Part shown: one piece after another, positions 38,144-47,500 of the stretch
How the letters are laid out: every line of letters begins with the position of its first letter
Position numbering within the stretch: position 1 is the stretch's first letter
Assembly (NCBI RefSeq): GCF_025823185.1
Contig: NZ_JACKVK010000008.1
Coordinates: forward strand, 1,387,532 to 1,451,531
DNA: 64,000 nt
From: Mycobacterium yunnanensis
Lineage (GTDB): Bacteria; Actinomycetota; Actinomycetes; Mycobacteriales; Mycobacteriaceae
Direction of reading: 5' to 3'
Notes under the pieces: model-generated
Database searches by the model: none
Seen by the model: the letters and a program-made list of their open reading frames with translations, nothing else
Told to the model about the DNA's origin: nothing
Translations under genes and position numbers: made by a program

Positions 38144-40735
38144 GTGGTGGGGGTTCGCTGGATGACGGCCGGTCGTGGTGCCACGCGCCAACGTCTGCAG
38201 TCGGCCCTCGACACCGGCCGCGGGGCGGTCCTCGTCGGGGCCCCCGGAGTGGGCAAGACCGTCATGGCGCGCGCGGTTGCGCGTGCCGTCGCCAACGAGC
38301 AGTCGCGCATCGCGACCCGGTGGGTGTCGGCCACCGGGTCTGCGAAGCTCGTCCCGTTCGGCGCGTTCAGTCACCTCGTCGAGTTCACCGGTGCCGACGA
38401 ACCCGCGACGTTGTTGCGGGCCGCGCAGCACGCGCTCCGCCGCGAGGCCGACCACGGTCTGATGCTCGTGGTGGACGACGCCCACCACCTCGACACCCTG
38501 TCGGCGACGCTCGTTCACCAGCTCGCGCTCAGCGGGTCGGTTCGCCTGTTGTTGACCGTCCGCGACGGCGAAACTTGCCCGGATGCGGTCACCGCGCTGT
38601 GGAAGGACCAACTCCTCGCGCGCTGCGACATCCTTCCGTTCGACGCCGAGGAATCGGCGGCGATCCTCGAGCAGGTGCTCGGCGGCCCGGTCGAGGCCGT
38701 TAGCGCCGATCGGATGTACGGCGTGAGTCAGGGCAACCCGCTGTACCTTCGCCACCTCGTCGTGGCTGCGGTCGAGACGGGCAGTCTTCGCCAAGCCGAG
38801 GGCGTCTGGCAGCTGCGTGGCGAGATGACCCTCACCCCAGAGCTGTCGACTCTCGTCGACGAACATCTCAGAGGTCTCGCGCCCGACGTCAGAACCGTGC
38901 TCGAATTCCTGGCGATCGAAGAGCCGCTGGCGGTCTCCGATCTGGCCGAGATGGTCGGTCTCGATGCCGTCGACCGCGCCGAGTCGGCGGGCGCGGTGAC
39001 GGTGAGCGATCACGGCGGACACCTCGTGGTGCATGCCTTTCACCCGCTGTACACCGAGCGGATCCGTTCCGGGCTGGGGCGGCTCGCCGTCCGCAGACTG
39101 CGCAAGATGCTCGTCGCACAGTTGTCGGCCGCCGCGCGCACCGACATCAGCGGCCGGCTGAGGATCGCCGGGCTTGCCCTCGACACCGACGACCCACCTG
39201 AGGCAGGTGACCTCGTCGCCCTGTCGTGGGAAGCGATGCGGATGGGCGATCTGGCCTTTGGGGAACGGCTGGCGCGCGGCGCGCTCGATCAGACCGGGGA
39301 TCTGTCGGCGCGGCTGCCCCTGGCACATTCCTTGTCGTGGCAGGGCCGTGGGAAGGATGCCGACGAGGTTCTGAAGCCCGTCGACCCGGACACCCTCTCG
39401 GAGTGGGACCTCACCGCGTGGACGCTTCCGAAGGCCGCCAACAGGTTTTGGATGCTGTCGGAATCACGCGAAGCGGTCAGCTACCTGGCCGACATGCGGG
39501 CCAGGATCTCCGAGCCTGCCGCCTTCCACACCCTCGACGCCTTGGCCGCCACCTTTGCCATGAGTTCCGGTGATCCCGCACATGCCATCCGAGTCGCCAC
39601 GGTCGTCCTCGAGTCACCCCAGGCACTCGATCTCGCCGTCGCCTGGGCCGCTGCGACGGCCACTCTGTCGAGTGCCCGGATGGGCAGCTTCGACGACGTA
39701 GAGGTACTGGCTCGGCGTGGGCTCGGGGCAACACATCCTGGGTTGCTGCGGTTCACCATTGGCTTCGGTCAGGCGCTGAGTTCGATCATGGCGGCCGACG
39801 TCGACTCGGCCGTCGACCTGGCGCGCCACTACGCAGGCTTCTCCGAATTCCAACAGCCCGGGCGGGCGATCGGCGAAGTCGTGCTGGGTCACGTCCTCGT
39901 CGCACGGGGTTCACTCGACGAGGCGGCAACGCTCTTTCGGCAGGCTGCCGCGGCGCTCACCGCAACCGGTTACAGCTGGGGGCCGTTGGCTCTCATCGGC
40001 CTGGCGCAGGCACTCGGCCAACAGGGTCACTCGGCCGAGGCCGCCGTCGCCCTGGAACGTGCGATCTCAGCGCACGGCATGCGTTCGGAGTTGTACGCCC
40101 CCGAGCTGGCCCTGGCGCGAGCATGGACACTTGCGGCTGCGCGCGACCTCCGCGGCGCCGTCGCCGCCGCCAGGGACGCCGTCCACGTGGCCGAGCAATC
40201 CGGACAAGCTGCCGTCGCATTGCGCGCCGTGCAGGATGCGTTGCGGCTCGGCGACGTCGGCGCCGTGGTGGCCGCGCGCCGGATCAACGCTCGGATCGAT
40301 TGCGCGGCAGGCAGATCGTGCATCGAGCACGGCCAAGCGCTGGCCGATCAGGACGCCGCCGGGCTGGATCGGGTCTCGGTGAGCCTGGAGGAGGCGGGAA
40401 TGTTGGCCGCCGCGGCCGACGCTGCCGCGCAGGCGGCCAACGTGCATCGGTCCGCAGGGGACCGGGCCGGCGAAGCGTTGGCGAAGGCGCATGCGGCGGC
40501 CCTGTCGCAGCGCTGCGGGAACCCGGCGACACCTGCTTTGGAGAAGGTGCTGAACCCGTCCCCCCTCACCGGTCGTGAGAAGGAGGTCGCCGTCATGGTG
40601 GCCCAGGGGATGACGAACAAGGCCATCGCTGCCCAACTCTCGGTGTCGGTGCGGACCGTCGAGGGGCACGTCTACAAGGCCTGCATGAAACTTGGTCTGC
40701 CCGACCGGTCGGCGTTGGCGACGACGGTGCGCTGA
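38144..40735 (+). CDS. Large LuxR-family ATPase regulator (LAL/MalT-like)
   Basis: 863 aa. Residues ~20-250 form a STAND-type ATPase: Walker A VGAPGVGKTVMA at about 32, Walker B LMLVVDDAHHLD at about 108. A long alpha-helical, TPR-like middle follows. The C-terminus has the LuxR HTH: LTGREKEVAVMVAQGMTNKAIAAQL then SVSVRTVEGHVYKACMKLGL. Such proteins are ATP-dependent activators responding to a small inducer. The leaderless GTG fits the TAGGAT box; an ATG six codons later is the alternative. Its stop shares a base with the next gene, a putative hydrolase, so the regulator is cotranscribed with its likely target pathway. Confidence 0.85.
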   Translation: MVGVRWMTAGRGATRQRLQSALDTGRGAVLVGAPGVGKTVMARAVARAVANEQSRIATRWVSATGSAKLVPFGAFSHLVEFTGADEPATLLRAAQHALRREADHGLMLVVDDAHHLDTLSATLVHQLALSGSVRLLLTVRDGETCPDAVTALWKDQLLARCDILPFDAEESAAILEQVLGGPVEAVSADRMYGVSQGNPLYLRHLVVAAVETGSLRQAEGVWQLRGEMTLTPELSTLVDEHLRGLAPDVRTVLEFLAIEEPLAVSDLAEMVGLDAVDRAESAGAVTVSDHGGHLVVHAFHPLYTERIRSGLGRLAVRRLRKMLVAQLSAAARTDISGRLRIAGLALDTDDPPEAGDLVALSWEAMRMGDLAFGERLARGALDQTGDLSARLPLAHSLSWQGRGKDADEVLKPVDPDTLSEWDLTAWTLPKAANRFWMLSESREAVSYLADMRARISEPAAFHTLDALAATFAMSSGDPAHAIRVATVVLESPQALDLAVAWAAATATLSSARMGSFDDVEVLARRGLGATHPGLLRFTIGFGQALSSIMAADVDSAVDLARHYAGFSEFQQPGRAIGEVVLGHVLVARGSLDEAATLFRQAAAALTATGYSWGPLALIGLAQALGQQGHSAEAAVALERAISAHGMRSELYAPELALARAWTLAAARDLRGAVAAARDAVHVAEQSGQAAVALRAVQDALRLGDVGAVVAARRINARIDCAAGRSCIEHGQALADQDAAGLDRVSVSLEEAGMLAAAADAAAQAANVHRSAGDRAGEALAKAHAAALSQRCGNPATPALEKVLNPSPLTGREKEVAVMVAQGMTNKAIAAQLSVSVRTVEGHVYKACMKLGLPDRSALATTVR

Positions 40736-41844
40736 TGAACGTTCCGGCCGCGCCGCCCGACCCGTTGCAGACCGACATCGTGCTGAGGTCGCCGGCCGGG
40801 GTGCGGTTGCCTCCGGTGGAAACGGTGTGGTTTACGGCCGGCGACGGTTTTCGGCTCAACTTCCGTCGCCTTCGGCCGGTGGACGGTGTGCCGCCGCGGG
40901 GTCCGGTGATGATGGTTCACGGCGCGGGGGTGCGGGCCAACCTGTTCTGCCCACCGGGCATCGTCACGCTGCCGGCAATGCTGTCGGCGGCGGGCTTCGA
41001 CGTGTGGATGGTCAACTGGCGCGCCAGCATCGACCTCGAGCCGTCGGAGTACACCCTCGACGACGCGGCAGTCTTCGATTTTCCCGCCGCGGTCTCGACG
41101 ATTCGCGAAATCACCGAACATGACACGGTTAAGGCGGTGGTGCACTGTCAAGGCTCGCACGCCTTCACGATGTCGATCGCCTCCGGACTGCTGCCCGAAG
41201 TGACCCGGGTGGTCGCCAACTCGACTGCGATGACGCCGAAGGTGCGCCGGGCGGCCGCCATCAAGTTGCCGCTCGCCATGGCGACCCTCGGCCGCCTCAC
41301 CAACTTCTTCGACCCTCAATTCGGTTTGTACCCACCGAGTTTCGCCGCCAAGGTCATGGACTTCATGGTGGACGTGACGCACCACGAGTGTCGGAACAAG
41401 GTGTGCAAGCATTCGAGCTTCGTCTACGGCGTCGGATTTCCCACCCTGTGGAGCCATCGCAACCTGGACGCCGGAACGCACGACTGGATCTCCGGCGAAT
41501 TCGCGCACGTGCCCGTGAGCCTGTTCCGGCAGACCCTCGATTGCCTGGTGGCCAAACATCTGGTGCCCGCCAGGGACTATCGGGAGATTCCCGAGCTCCT
41601 CGGAATCGAGGCTCCGAGGACGACGGCCAAGTTCACCTTCATCACCGGCGCCGACAACCGGACGTTCCTGCCCGAGGCCATGCGCGCGTCACACGCGTTC
41701 TTCAATTCCCACGTGCCAGCAGGATCGCCCAGACATGGCTTCAAGGAGTTCGAAGGCTACGGGCACCTCGACATGTTCCTCGGCAAGCATGCCTCGGTCG
41801 AGGTGTTCCCCCACATCGTCGAGTGGCTGAGCGAGGACCCGTGA
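40735..41844 (+). CDS. Alpha/beta hydrolase of the GMC-oxidase-associated type
   Basis: 369 aa, cytoplasmic. Oxyanion loop MMVHGAGVRANLF (about 60), nucleophile elbow AVVHCQGSHAFTM with Ser at about 143 in an unusual CxGSH setting, acid probably in FITGADNRTF and the catalytic His in FEGYGHLDMF. Similar hydrolase modules occur fused to cholesterol-oxidase-like GMC proteins in some large actinobacterial and fungal proteins (my recollection; not checked). Starts TGATG-coupled to the LuxR gene and is coupled to the next ORF by GTGA. Confidence 0.75.
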   Translation: MNVPAAPPDPLQTDIVLRSPAGVRLPPVETVWFTAGDGFRLNFRRLRPVDGVPPRGPVMMVHGAGVRANLFCPPGIVTLPAMLSAAGFDVWMVNWRASIDLEPSEYTLDDAAVFDFPAAVSTIREITEHDTVKAVVHCQGSHAFTMSIASGLLPEVTRVVANSTAMTPKVRRAAAIKLPLAMATLGRLTNFFDPQFGLYPPSFAAKVMDFMVDVTHHECRNKVCKHSSFVYGVGFPTLWSHRNLDAGTHDWISGEFAHVPVSLFRQTLDCLVAKHLVPARDYREIPELLGIEAPRTTAKFTFITGADNRTFLPEAMRASHAFFNSHVPAGSPRHGFKEFEGYGHLDMFLGKHASVEVFPHIVEWLSEDP

Positions 41845-42440
41845 CGGGGTTGCGGTTCAGCGAGACCATGACGGGACGAGTGTCCCTGCGTACCTCCGAC
41901 CCCGTCGCCGGGTTCGAGTCCGTGGGTGCCGTCGCCGCGTGGATTCATGCCGACGTCAAGGTCGACGACGTCGACGACTTCGTCATGCAGGAATTGCCCG
42001 TCGCCGGGCTGCGGGCCGAACTCGTCATCCCGGTGCTCGGGGTGTGTGCAGTGTCGAACGACGGCACGTTCACCCTGTTCAAGCCGGGCGTAGGGCCGGA
42101 CCGCCGCCGAGTTCGAGAAATTCTCTACACCGCCACCTTCGTCGACGGAGATCGGGTCTACGACGTGCGGGCGCGAAAGCTGTTGCAGCCCAGCTGGCAT
42201 CTGTGGCGCGACACCACGACGGCACACCTCGTCGTCCACGCCACGATGGGGAAAGCCGCCCAGACGAGCAGCGCCGCGGGATTCGTCAAGATCTCGCCGT
42301 GGGGGTTCCTGGTTCAACTCGTGACGATGCGGGGATTCGGCGGGGCGAGCGGCGCGAACCGCTGTGGGGCCGTACTGACCTATTCGCGATTCTTCGTACG
42401 AGGGCTGGCCAAGACCTATCTGCGCCGGGCCCGCTGGTGA
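41841..42440 (+). CDS. Conserved protein with FSETMTG N-terminus, 199 aa
   Basis: No enzyme motif recognised. It opens LRFSETMTGRVSLR and reads as a mainly beta protein with LVIPVLGVCAVSNDGTFTLF, a central VYDVRARKLLQPSW and a late FVKISPWGFLVQLVTM. The F-x-E-T-M-x-G opening recurs, to my memory, in the region joining the oxidase and hydrolase parts of large GMC fusion proteins, so this may be that linker domain as a separate gene. GTGA coupling to the hydrolase supports a joint function. Its stop directly abuts the stop of the convergent GMC gene (no gap). Confidence 0.6.
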   Translation: MTGLRFSETMTGRVSLRTSDPVAGFESVGAVAAWIHADVKVDDVDDFVMQELPVAGLRAELVIPVLGVCAVSNDGTFTLFKPGVGPDRRRVREILYTATFVDGDRVYDVRARKLLQPSWHLWRDTTTAHLVVHATMGKAAQTSSAAGFVKISPWGFLVQLVTMRGFGGASGANRCGAVLTYSRFFVRGLAKTYLRRARW

Positions 42441-44189
42441 TCACTCCTCGAGCACCATGGGCTCAGCCGGTGGGGGCGGTTCGTCGACCTCTTCGCGGAG
42501 CAACTCGACGGCGGCCCGTCGGGCAAAGGCCGCAATGGTGAGCGACGGATTCGCCCCGCATGGCCCGGGCATTACCGAGCCGTCGACGATCCACAGCCCA
42601 GGAACCCCGTGCACGCGTCCGAAGGAATCGACGACCCCCCTGACACGCGAGGTGTCGGCCGGGCAGCCACCGAGCGGATGGACGGTGATCGTGCGTTCGG
42701 TCTTCTTGTCGGGGTTCTTCTCGAAGCGGGCCCCGAGACGCTCCTTGAGCGAGTTCATGTGGCGGCGCACCTCGTTGAAGTGCGCCGCCGACTCCTTGGG
42801 CGTCCACGAATTGGTGAGAATGCCGTCGCGGTTGAGCGACAGTCGACCGCCCGGAACGTCTTCACCCATGGCCAGGATCGGCAGACTCCGGGCGATCCCC
42901 GGTGACCTTCCCATGACACGACTTGCCTCTGCCGAGACGTTGTTGTCGTTGCCCTTCGTGACACGCTGCCACCAGTAGCCAAGGCCGTCCTTGACGAGTC
43001 GACTGATCAAGCCAGGAGCGTCGATCGTCTTCAGGATCCACAGCATGATCGTCGGAACTCCACCGTCCTGCAGGTACATTCGCACCGGCGGCACACCATC
43101 CTCGGAACCGGACTCGTCGCTGATTTCACGGTACGCAGTGATCACCGGACCCTTGTTCGCCGCGAAGTCCTGGGCGGCGCGGCGGGGCGACGCCAGCCCG
43201 AGTAGGTCGCCGTTGTCGCAGAATCTCCTGCCCACCGGTGAGTTCGGCGGCAGCCCCAGCGTCTCGGCGTTCTTCAACATCAGGAACGTCGAGCCGAGTG
43301 CGCCGGCCGCGAGGACGACGCGCTTGGCCTTGATCGTGTGTTCCTCGACCAGACGCGTGTCCCTCACGTGGCCCTCGGCCCACGGCGGATGCACGACGTA
43401 GGACACCTCGAAGCGGTAGGGCTGATCGGCGTCGTCCAGCCTACGAAGGGAGCGCACCTCCGTCCGGGTGTAGACCGTGGCCCCGCCAGCATGTGCCTGC
43501 GATACGAACGTGTGGTCCATGCTGCTCTTGGCGCCTTCGTTGCACCCGATGTCGCATTCGCCGACCATGCGGCACGTCGTCCGGCGAGGCGTGCCGAAGA
43601 TGCTGCCGTACGGCTCCGGGTCCAATGCGGCGCCGACGGCCGGATCGCCGGCGGCGTTCCTGAACCGCACGGCCAGCGGGGCGTATCTCCCCATCCCCTC
43701 GGAGGCGTCGAGGAACCTCGACGTCTTGGGGGAGTGGTCGGCGACGAACTCCTCCGGCAACTCGTCGACGTGGAGGACTCTTCTGACGGCCTCGTAGTGC
43801 TCGACGAGGTCGGCATGGGTGAACGACCACACCTCGTCGCCGTGGCCGCCCGCCATGGGTTGGGTGAACCACGCTTCGGGTTTCTCGAGCATCACGTTCG
43901 CATATATCAGGGACCCTCCGCCCAGGCCGCTCGCGACGATTGCGTCCACGTGCTCGAAGGACCAGACGTTGAAGAGGCCGTGCAGCCCGTTGGACGGGTC
44001 CCAGAAGTTCTCCGCCATCTCGTCGGGAGTTCGGGGGAACGAACCGGGAGGGTAGGCCTTGCCGCGCTCCAGCAGGAACACCCCTCGGCCGGGCGCCGCG
44101 AGCGTCGCCGCGGCCACGGAGCCGCCAAATCCGCTGCCAATCACCAGGTAGTCGATCTCGTCGGGGATGGCATCGGGGGTCGGCTCCAT
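42441..44189 (-). CDS. GMC-family oxidoreductase, cholesterol-oxidase (ChoD)-like
   Basis: 582 aa FAD enzyme. FAD fold DYLVIGSGFGGSVAAATLA near residue 13, the GLGGGSLIYANV stretch near 90, and the C-terminal VHPLGGCPADTSRGV-like motif with the catalytic His region, then GLWIVDGSVMPGPCGANPSLTIAA. This is the bacterial cholesterol/steroid oxidase branch of GMC, close in build to mycobacterial ChoD, whose sterol activity is itself debated. No signal peptide. I place the start at ATG 44189 because TAGCGT (44197-44202) lies 7 nt upstream (leaderless), rather than the GTG three codons earlier. Confidence 0.8.
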   Translation of the reverse strand: MEPTPDAIPDEIDYLVIGSGFGGSVAAATLAAPGRGVFLLERGKAYPPGSFPRTPDEMAENFWDPSNGLHGLFNVWSFEHVDAIVASGLGGGSLIYANVMLEKPEAWFTQPMAGGHGDEVWSFTHADLVEHYEAVRRVLHVDELPEEFVADHSPKTSRFLDASEGMGRYAPLAVRFRNAAGDPAVGAALDPEPYGSIFGTPRRTTCRMVGECDIGCNEGAKSSMDHTFVSQAHAGGATVYTRTEVRSLRRLDDADQPYRFEVSYVVHPPWAEGHVRDTRLVEEHTIKAKRVVLAAGALGSTFLMLKNAETLGLPPNSPVGRRFCDNGDLLGLASPRRAAQDFAANKGPVITAYREISDESGSEDGVPPVRMYLQDGGVPTIMLWILKTIDAPGLISRLVKDGLGYWWQRVTKGNDNNVSAEASRVMGRSPGIARSLPILAMGEDVPGGRLSLNRDGILTNSWTPKESAAHFNEVRRHMNSLKERLGARFEKNPDKKTERTITVHPLGGCPADTSRVRGVVDSFGRVHGVPGLWIVDGSVMPGPCGANPSLTIAAFARRAAVELLREEVDEPPPPAEPMVLEE

Positions 44190-44331
44190 AGCAGTCACGC
44201 TAATTCGGCTACCGGGTACGCAGAAGCATTCGGGCGAAGACAGGTAGTGACTACGCGTGACGCGTCGGTCGCCATCTTCCTACGCTCCCGTCATCACCAT
44301 CCCCCCGGTGAGCGGCACGCAGGAGGCACCC
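44190..44331. promoter_or_regulatory. Divergent promoter region, GMC oxidase / second LuxR
   Basis: 142 bp. Minus strand: TAGCGT (44197-44202), 7 nt before the GMC ATG. Plus strand: TACGCT (44281-44286) would give a ~40-nt leader carrying an AGGAGG ribosome site (44321-44326) 5 nt before ATG 44332. No obvious operator palindrome. Confidence 0.45.
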
Positions 44332-47160
44332 ATGCAGCGGACGGCTCGTCCGACCTCCGATCCCGGGTGGAGCGGGGCACGGCGCTCGACGGGCACGGTG
44401 CCGAATGGCGTCGACGGGGCCCAAGAGGTCTCCGCCTTCCTGGCCGGCGCCACTCGCGAACCCGCTGCGCTGGTGATCGACGGTGAGTCGGGTATCGGGA
44501 AGACCACGGCGTGGGCGGCCGTCGCGGAGCGCGCGCGCCAGGCCGGTTTTCGGGTGCTGTCGGCCAGGGCGAGTGAGCGGGAGGGCGATGTGGCCTTCGG
44601 TGTCGCGTCGGTGCTCGCCGGTGATCTCGAATCCGAACTGGTGACGTCGCTGCCAGACGTGCAGCGCCGGGCGGTCGAGCGTCACCTGCTACACCTGGAT
44701 CGGCACCAGTTCGACGACGACCAGCGGGCCGTCGTGGCGGCGTTCACCGCGATCGTCAACCGACTCTCCGATGCCGGTCCGGTGCTGATCGCGGTCGACG
44801 ACGTGCAGTGGATCGACACCGCGAGTCGCGATCTGCTCGCCTTCGCGGCGCGCCGGTTGCGCGGCCGCGTCGGACTCCTGCTGACCGAACGGACGGGGCC
44901 GGACGGGGCCACGGCGTGGCTGAAGCTCGACCGTCCGGGCGCGCTGTCACGGCTGACGATCGGGCCGATGGACGTGCGCAGCCTGCAACGGATGATCGCC
45001 GAACGATTCGGTCGTCCGTTTCCGCGCCGCACGATGGCGCGAATAGCGAAGGTCTCCGGTGGAAACCCCTCCTACGCAGTGGAACTCGCTCAGGTGATGG
45101 GCCCGACCATCTCGACGACGGCGCTACCACCGTCGATCGTCGAGGCGCTCGAGGACGCGATCGGTCACTTCGACGACGACGTCGAGCGGGCGCTCCTCGC
45201 CGCGGCATGCGTCGACGATCCCACGGTCGACGTGATGGCTGCGATCACCTCGACGCCGGTCGAACGCCTCGTGCACCTGTTGGAAGAGCCCGAGACCGAC
45301 GGGATCATTGCGATCGAGGGAAACCGGGTGCGGTTCACGCCCCCGGTTCTCGCCCACGGTGTCTACGGACGCGCCAGACCGTCCACGCGTCGGGCGCTGC
45401 ACCGCGCCATCGCCGACATGGAATCGCTGCCGGCGCAGCGGGCCCGACACATGGCGCTCGCCGCCGTGACCGCCGACCCGGCGACTCTGGCTGCGCTCGA
45501 CGCCGCCGTCGCGGACGAGAGCGTCCAGTACGACCCGGCCGCTGCGGCGGAACTGCTCGAACTGGCGATCGGCCTCGGCGGTGACACGGTGGAGCGGCGA
45601 CTCGCTGCCGCCCGTCAACACCTCCGAGCCGGGGATGTGGACCGATGCCGAGAACTGGCGGAGTCCGTGATCGCCGACCCCTCCGGCGGTGACCAACGGG
45701 CCCATGCGCGGCTGCTCGTCGCCCGTACCCTGATGGCGCGGGGCGAATTTCGCGATGCCACCGACGTACTTCAGTTGGCGACGAGCGACGCGGTCAGACG
45801 GCCGGAGTCGCTCATGTGCGTCCATCTCGTGTCGGCAGTGGCACACTCGTCGCTCGGCGACGGCGACGGCGCACAGCGGCACTCCGTTCAGGCGATGACC
45901 TACGCCGAACGACTCGAAGACCCGCACGCCATCAGTCGAGCACTGGCCGTTCACGTTTCGCTGCAATGCCGCCGCGGCTTCGGTCTCGATCAGTCGACCC
46001 TGAATCGCGCCATGGACCTCGAGGACCTCGAGGTGACCACCTGCGTGCGTCTCAGCGCGCACGCGGTGAACGCAGTGATCCTCGTCTGGATGGGGCGGCT
46101 GGAAGAGGCTGAAATCGCGCTGGCCGCGGTCATGGATCGGCTCGCCGCCCGCGGTGAGGACGCCGATCTGTCGTGGATCGAATTCCACTCTGCCATGGCC
46201 AAGGTCGGCTTGGGCCGGTACGCCGAGGCGGCGCGCGTCGCCGAGAGCCTTGCCGTCAGGGCCGAACAGGTCGGCGGCACGCACGTCCACATGATGGCCG
46301 CCGTCTCCGCCTCGTTGGCCGCGGCGTACGCCGGGCGCGAACACGACGCTCGCATCGAGGCCGAGGCCGCGCTGGGGGACGCGTCGGCATCCGACGGCCA
46401 ATGGGCCACCCCGTGGCCGATCATCGCGCTCGGCTTTCTCGAGGTGTCGTTGGGCAATCATGCCCAGGCGCTCGACGTGTTGCGGCCGTTGATCTTCCGC
46501 TGGCAGCAGGCCGCCGCCGTGGACATGACGACCTTCCAGTCGGTTCCCGACGCGGTCGAGGCGATGATCGCCGTCAAGGCCCTTGCCGACGCGGAGCGCC
46601 TGGTCGTGCTGCTGCGCGACAGCGCAGCACGGCTGGACCATCGCTGGATGGCCGCGACCGCTGCGCGCTGCCAGGGCATGCTCATGGCCGCACGGGGCGA
46701 ATTGGGGGACGCGGAGCGCGCAGTGGCGTCCGCCATGGCCGAACACGCGCTCGTCCCTTCGCCGTTCGAACGTGCGCGCACACAGCTGGTGCTCGGCCAG
46801 GTGCAACGGCGTTTGCGGCACGGCACCGTCGCTCGGGCCACGCTCGACGAAGCACGGGCCACCTTCGAACGTCTTGGCACGCCGCTGTGGACGGCACGTG
46901 CGGAGGCGGAACTGGCGCACATCGGCCGGTCGTCCAGGGCACAGGACACCCGCCTGACATCTGCCGAGTGGCGCGTGGCGGAGTTGGCCGCCGCCGGCAT
47001 GAGCAACAAGGAGGTGGCCTCCGCGCTGTTCATCAGTGCGAAGACGGTCGAAGGCAACCTGGGGCGCGTCTACCGAAAGCTCGGCATCCGCAACCGCGTG
47101 GAGTTGCGCCATCGCCTGGCCGCCGACACCTGGGCCCGCCCGGCGAGGGGGGAAGACTGA
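44332..47160 (+). CDS. Second large LuxR-family ATPase regulator
   Basis: 942 aa. Walker A VIDGESGIGKTTAW at about residue 50, Walker B VLIAVDDVQWID at about 148, long helical repeat region, and C-terminal LuxR HTH: LTSAEWRVAELAAAGMSNKEVASALF then ISAKTVEGNLGRVYRKLGI. The start is fixed by a perfect AGGAGG 5 nt before ATG (MQRTARP); the GTG 25 codons earlier lacks one. It is a distant paralogue of the LuxR at 38144, and the two flank the hydrolase/GMC genes. Its stop overlaps the start of a 94-aa protein. Confidence 0.85.
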   Translation: MQRTARPTSDPGWSGARRSTGTVPNGVDGAQEVSAFLAGATREPAALVIDGESGIGKTTAWAAVAERARQAGFRVLSARASEREGDVAFGVASVLAGDLESELVTSLPDVQRRAVERHLLHLDRHQFDDDQRAVVAAFTAIVNRLSDAGPVLIAVDDVQWIDTASRDLLAFAARRLRGRVGLLLTERTGPDGATAWLKLDRPGALSRLTIGPMDVRSLQRMIAERFGRPFPRRTMARIAKVSGGNPSYAVELAQVMGPTISTTALPPSIVEALEDAIGHFDDDVERALLAAACVDDPTVDVMAAITSTPVERLVHLLEEPETDGIIAIEGNRVRFTPPVLAHGVYGRARPSTRRALHRAIADMESLPAQRARHMALAAVTADPATLAALDAAVADESVQYDPAAAAELLELAIGLGGDTVERRLAAARQHLRAGDVDRCRELAESVIADPSGGDQRAHARLLVARTLMARGEFRDATDVLQLATSDAVRRPESLMCVHLVSAVAHSSLGDGDGAQRHSVQAMTYAERLEDPHAISRALAVHVSLQCRRGFGLDQSTLNRAMDLEDLEVTTCVRLSAHAVNAVILVWMGRLEEAEIALAAVMDRLAARGEDADLSWIEFHSAMAKVGLGRYAEAARVAESLAVRAEQVGGTHVHMMAAVSASLAAAYAGREHDARIEAEAALGDASASDGQWATPWPIIALGFLEVSLGNHAQALDVLRPLIFRWQQAAAVDMTTFQSVPDAVEAMIAVKALADAERLVVLLRDSAARLDHRWMAATAARCQGMLMAARGELGDAERAVASAMAEHALVPSPFERARTQLVLGQVQRRLRHGTVARATLDEARATFERLGTPLWTARAEAELAHIGRSSRAQDTRLTSAEWRVAELAAAGMSNKEVASALFISAKTVEGNLGRVYRKLGIRNRVELRHRLAADTWARPARGED

Positions 47161-47444
47161 TGGCCGGTTTCCTTGCCGAGTGGTACCGCATCGAATTGAC
47201 CGAGGCTGCCGTCGAACGCTTTACGAACATGATGGCCTTGGCCGCGGAGGAGGTCTCGACCGACGCCGCCCGGGTGAGGCTGGTGATGACGGTGTCCGTG
47301 CCCGCCGACGACGCGCTCTACGGCGTCTTCGAAGCCAAGACACCGGAGGAGATCCTGCGGACCTGCGCTCGGGCCGGTGCGCTGCCGCAGCGGCTGACGC
47401 CCAGGGTGCAAACGTGCATCGCCACCGTGCCGCGGGCGTCGTGA
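47160..47444 (+). CDS. Small ferredoxin-fold-like protein (DUF4242/SCO4226-like), 94 aa
   Basis: Translationally coupled to the LuxR gene (TGATG). The sequence has an alpha-beta alternation: a helix FTNMMALAAEEVS, a strand VRLVMTVSVPADDALYGVFEA and a helix TPEEILRTCARAGALPQRL. The 'VP-DD-FEA-xxxE-AxRxAGLP' layout resembles the small nickel-binding DUF4242 proteins, but the overall match is weak. It could sense or carry the ligand for the regulator; this is inference from coupling only. Confidence 0.55.
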   Translation: MAGFLAEWYRIELTEAAVERFTNMMALAAEEVSTDAARVRLVMTVSVPADDALYGVFEAKTPEEILRTCARAGALPQRLTPRVQTCIATVPRAS

Positions 47445-47500
47445 GACTGCCGTCGCCGCACCCTTGACCTCGACCCCGGTTGAGGTTGCAGACTCGACGC

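Noticed and set aside
44257..44331. GTG at 44257 as start of the second LuxR
   Set aside because: No ribosome site or -10 box at leaderless distance; ATG 44332 has a perfect AGGAGG.
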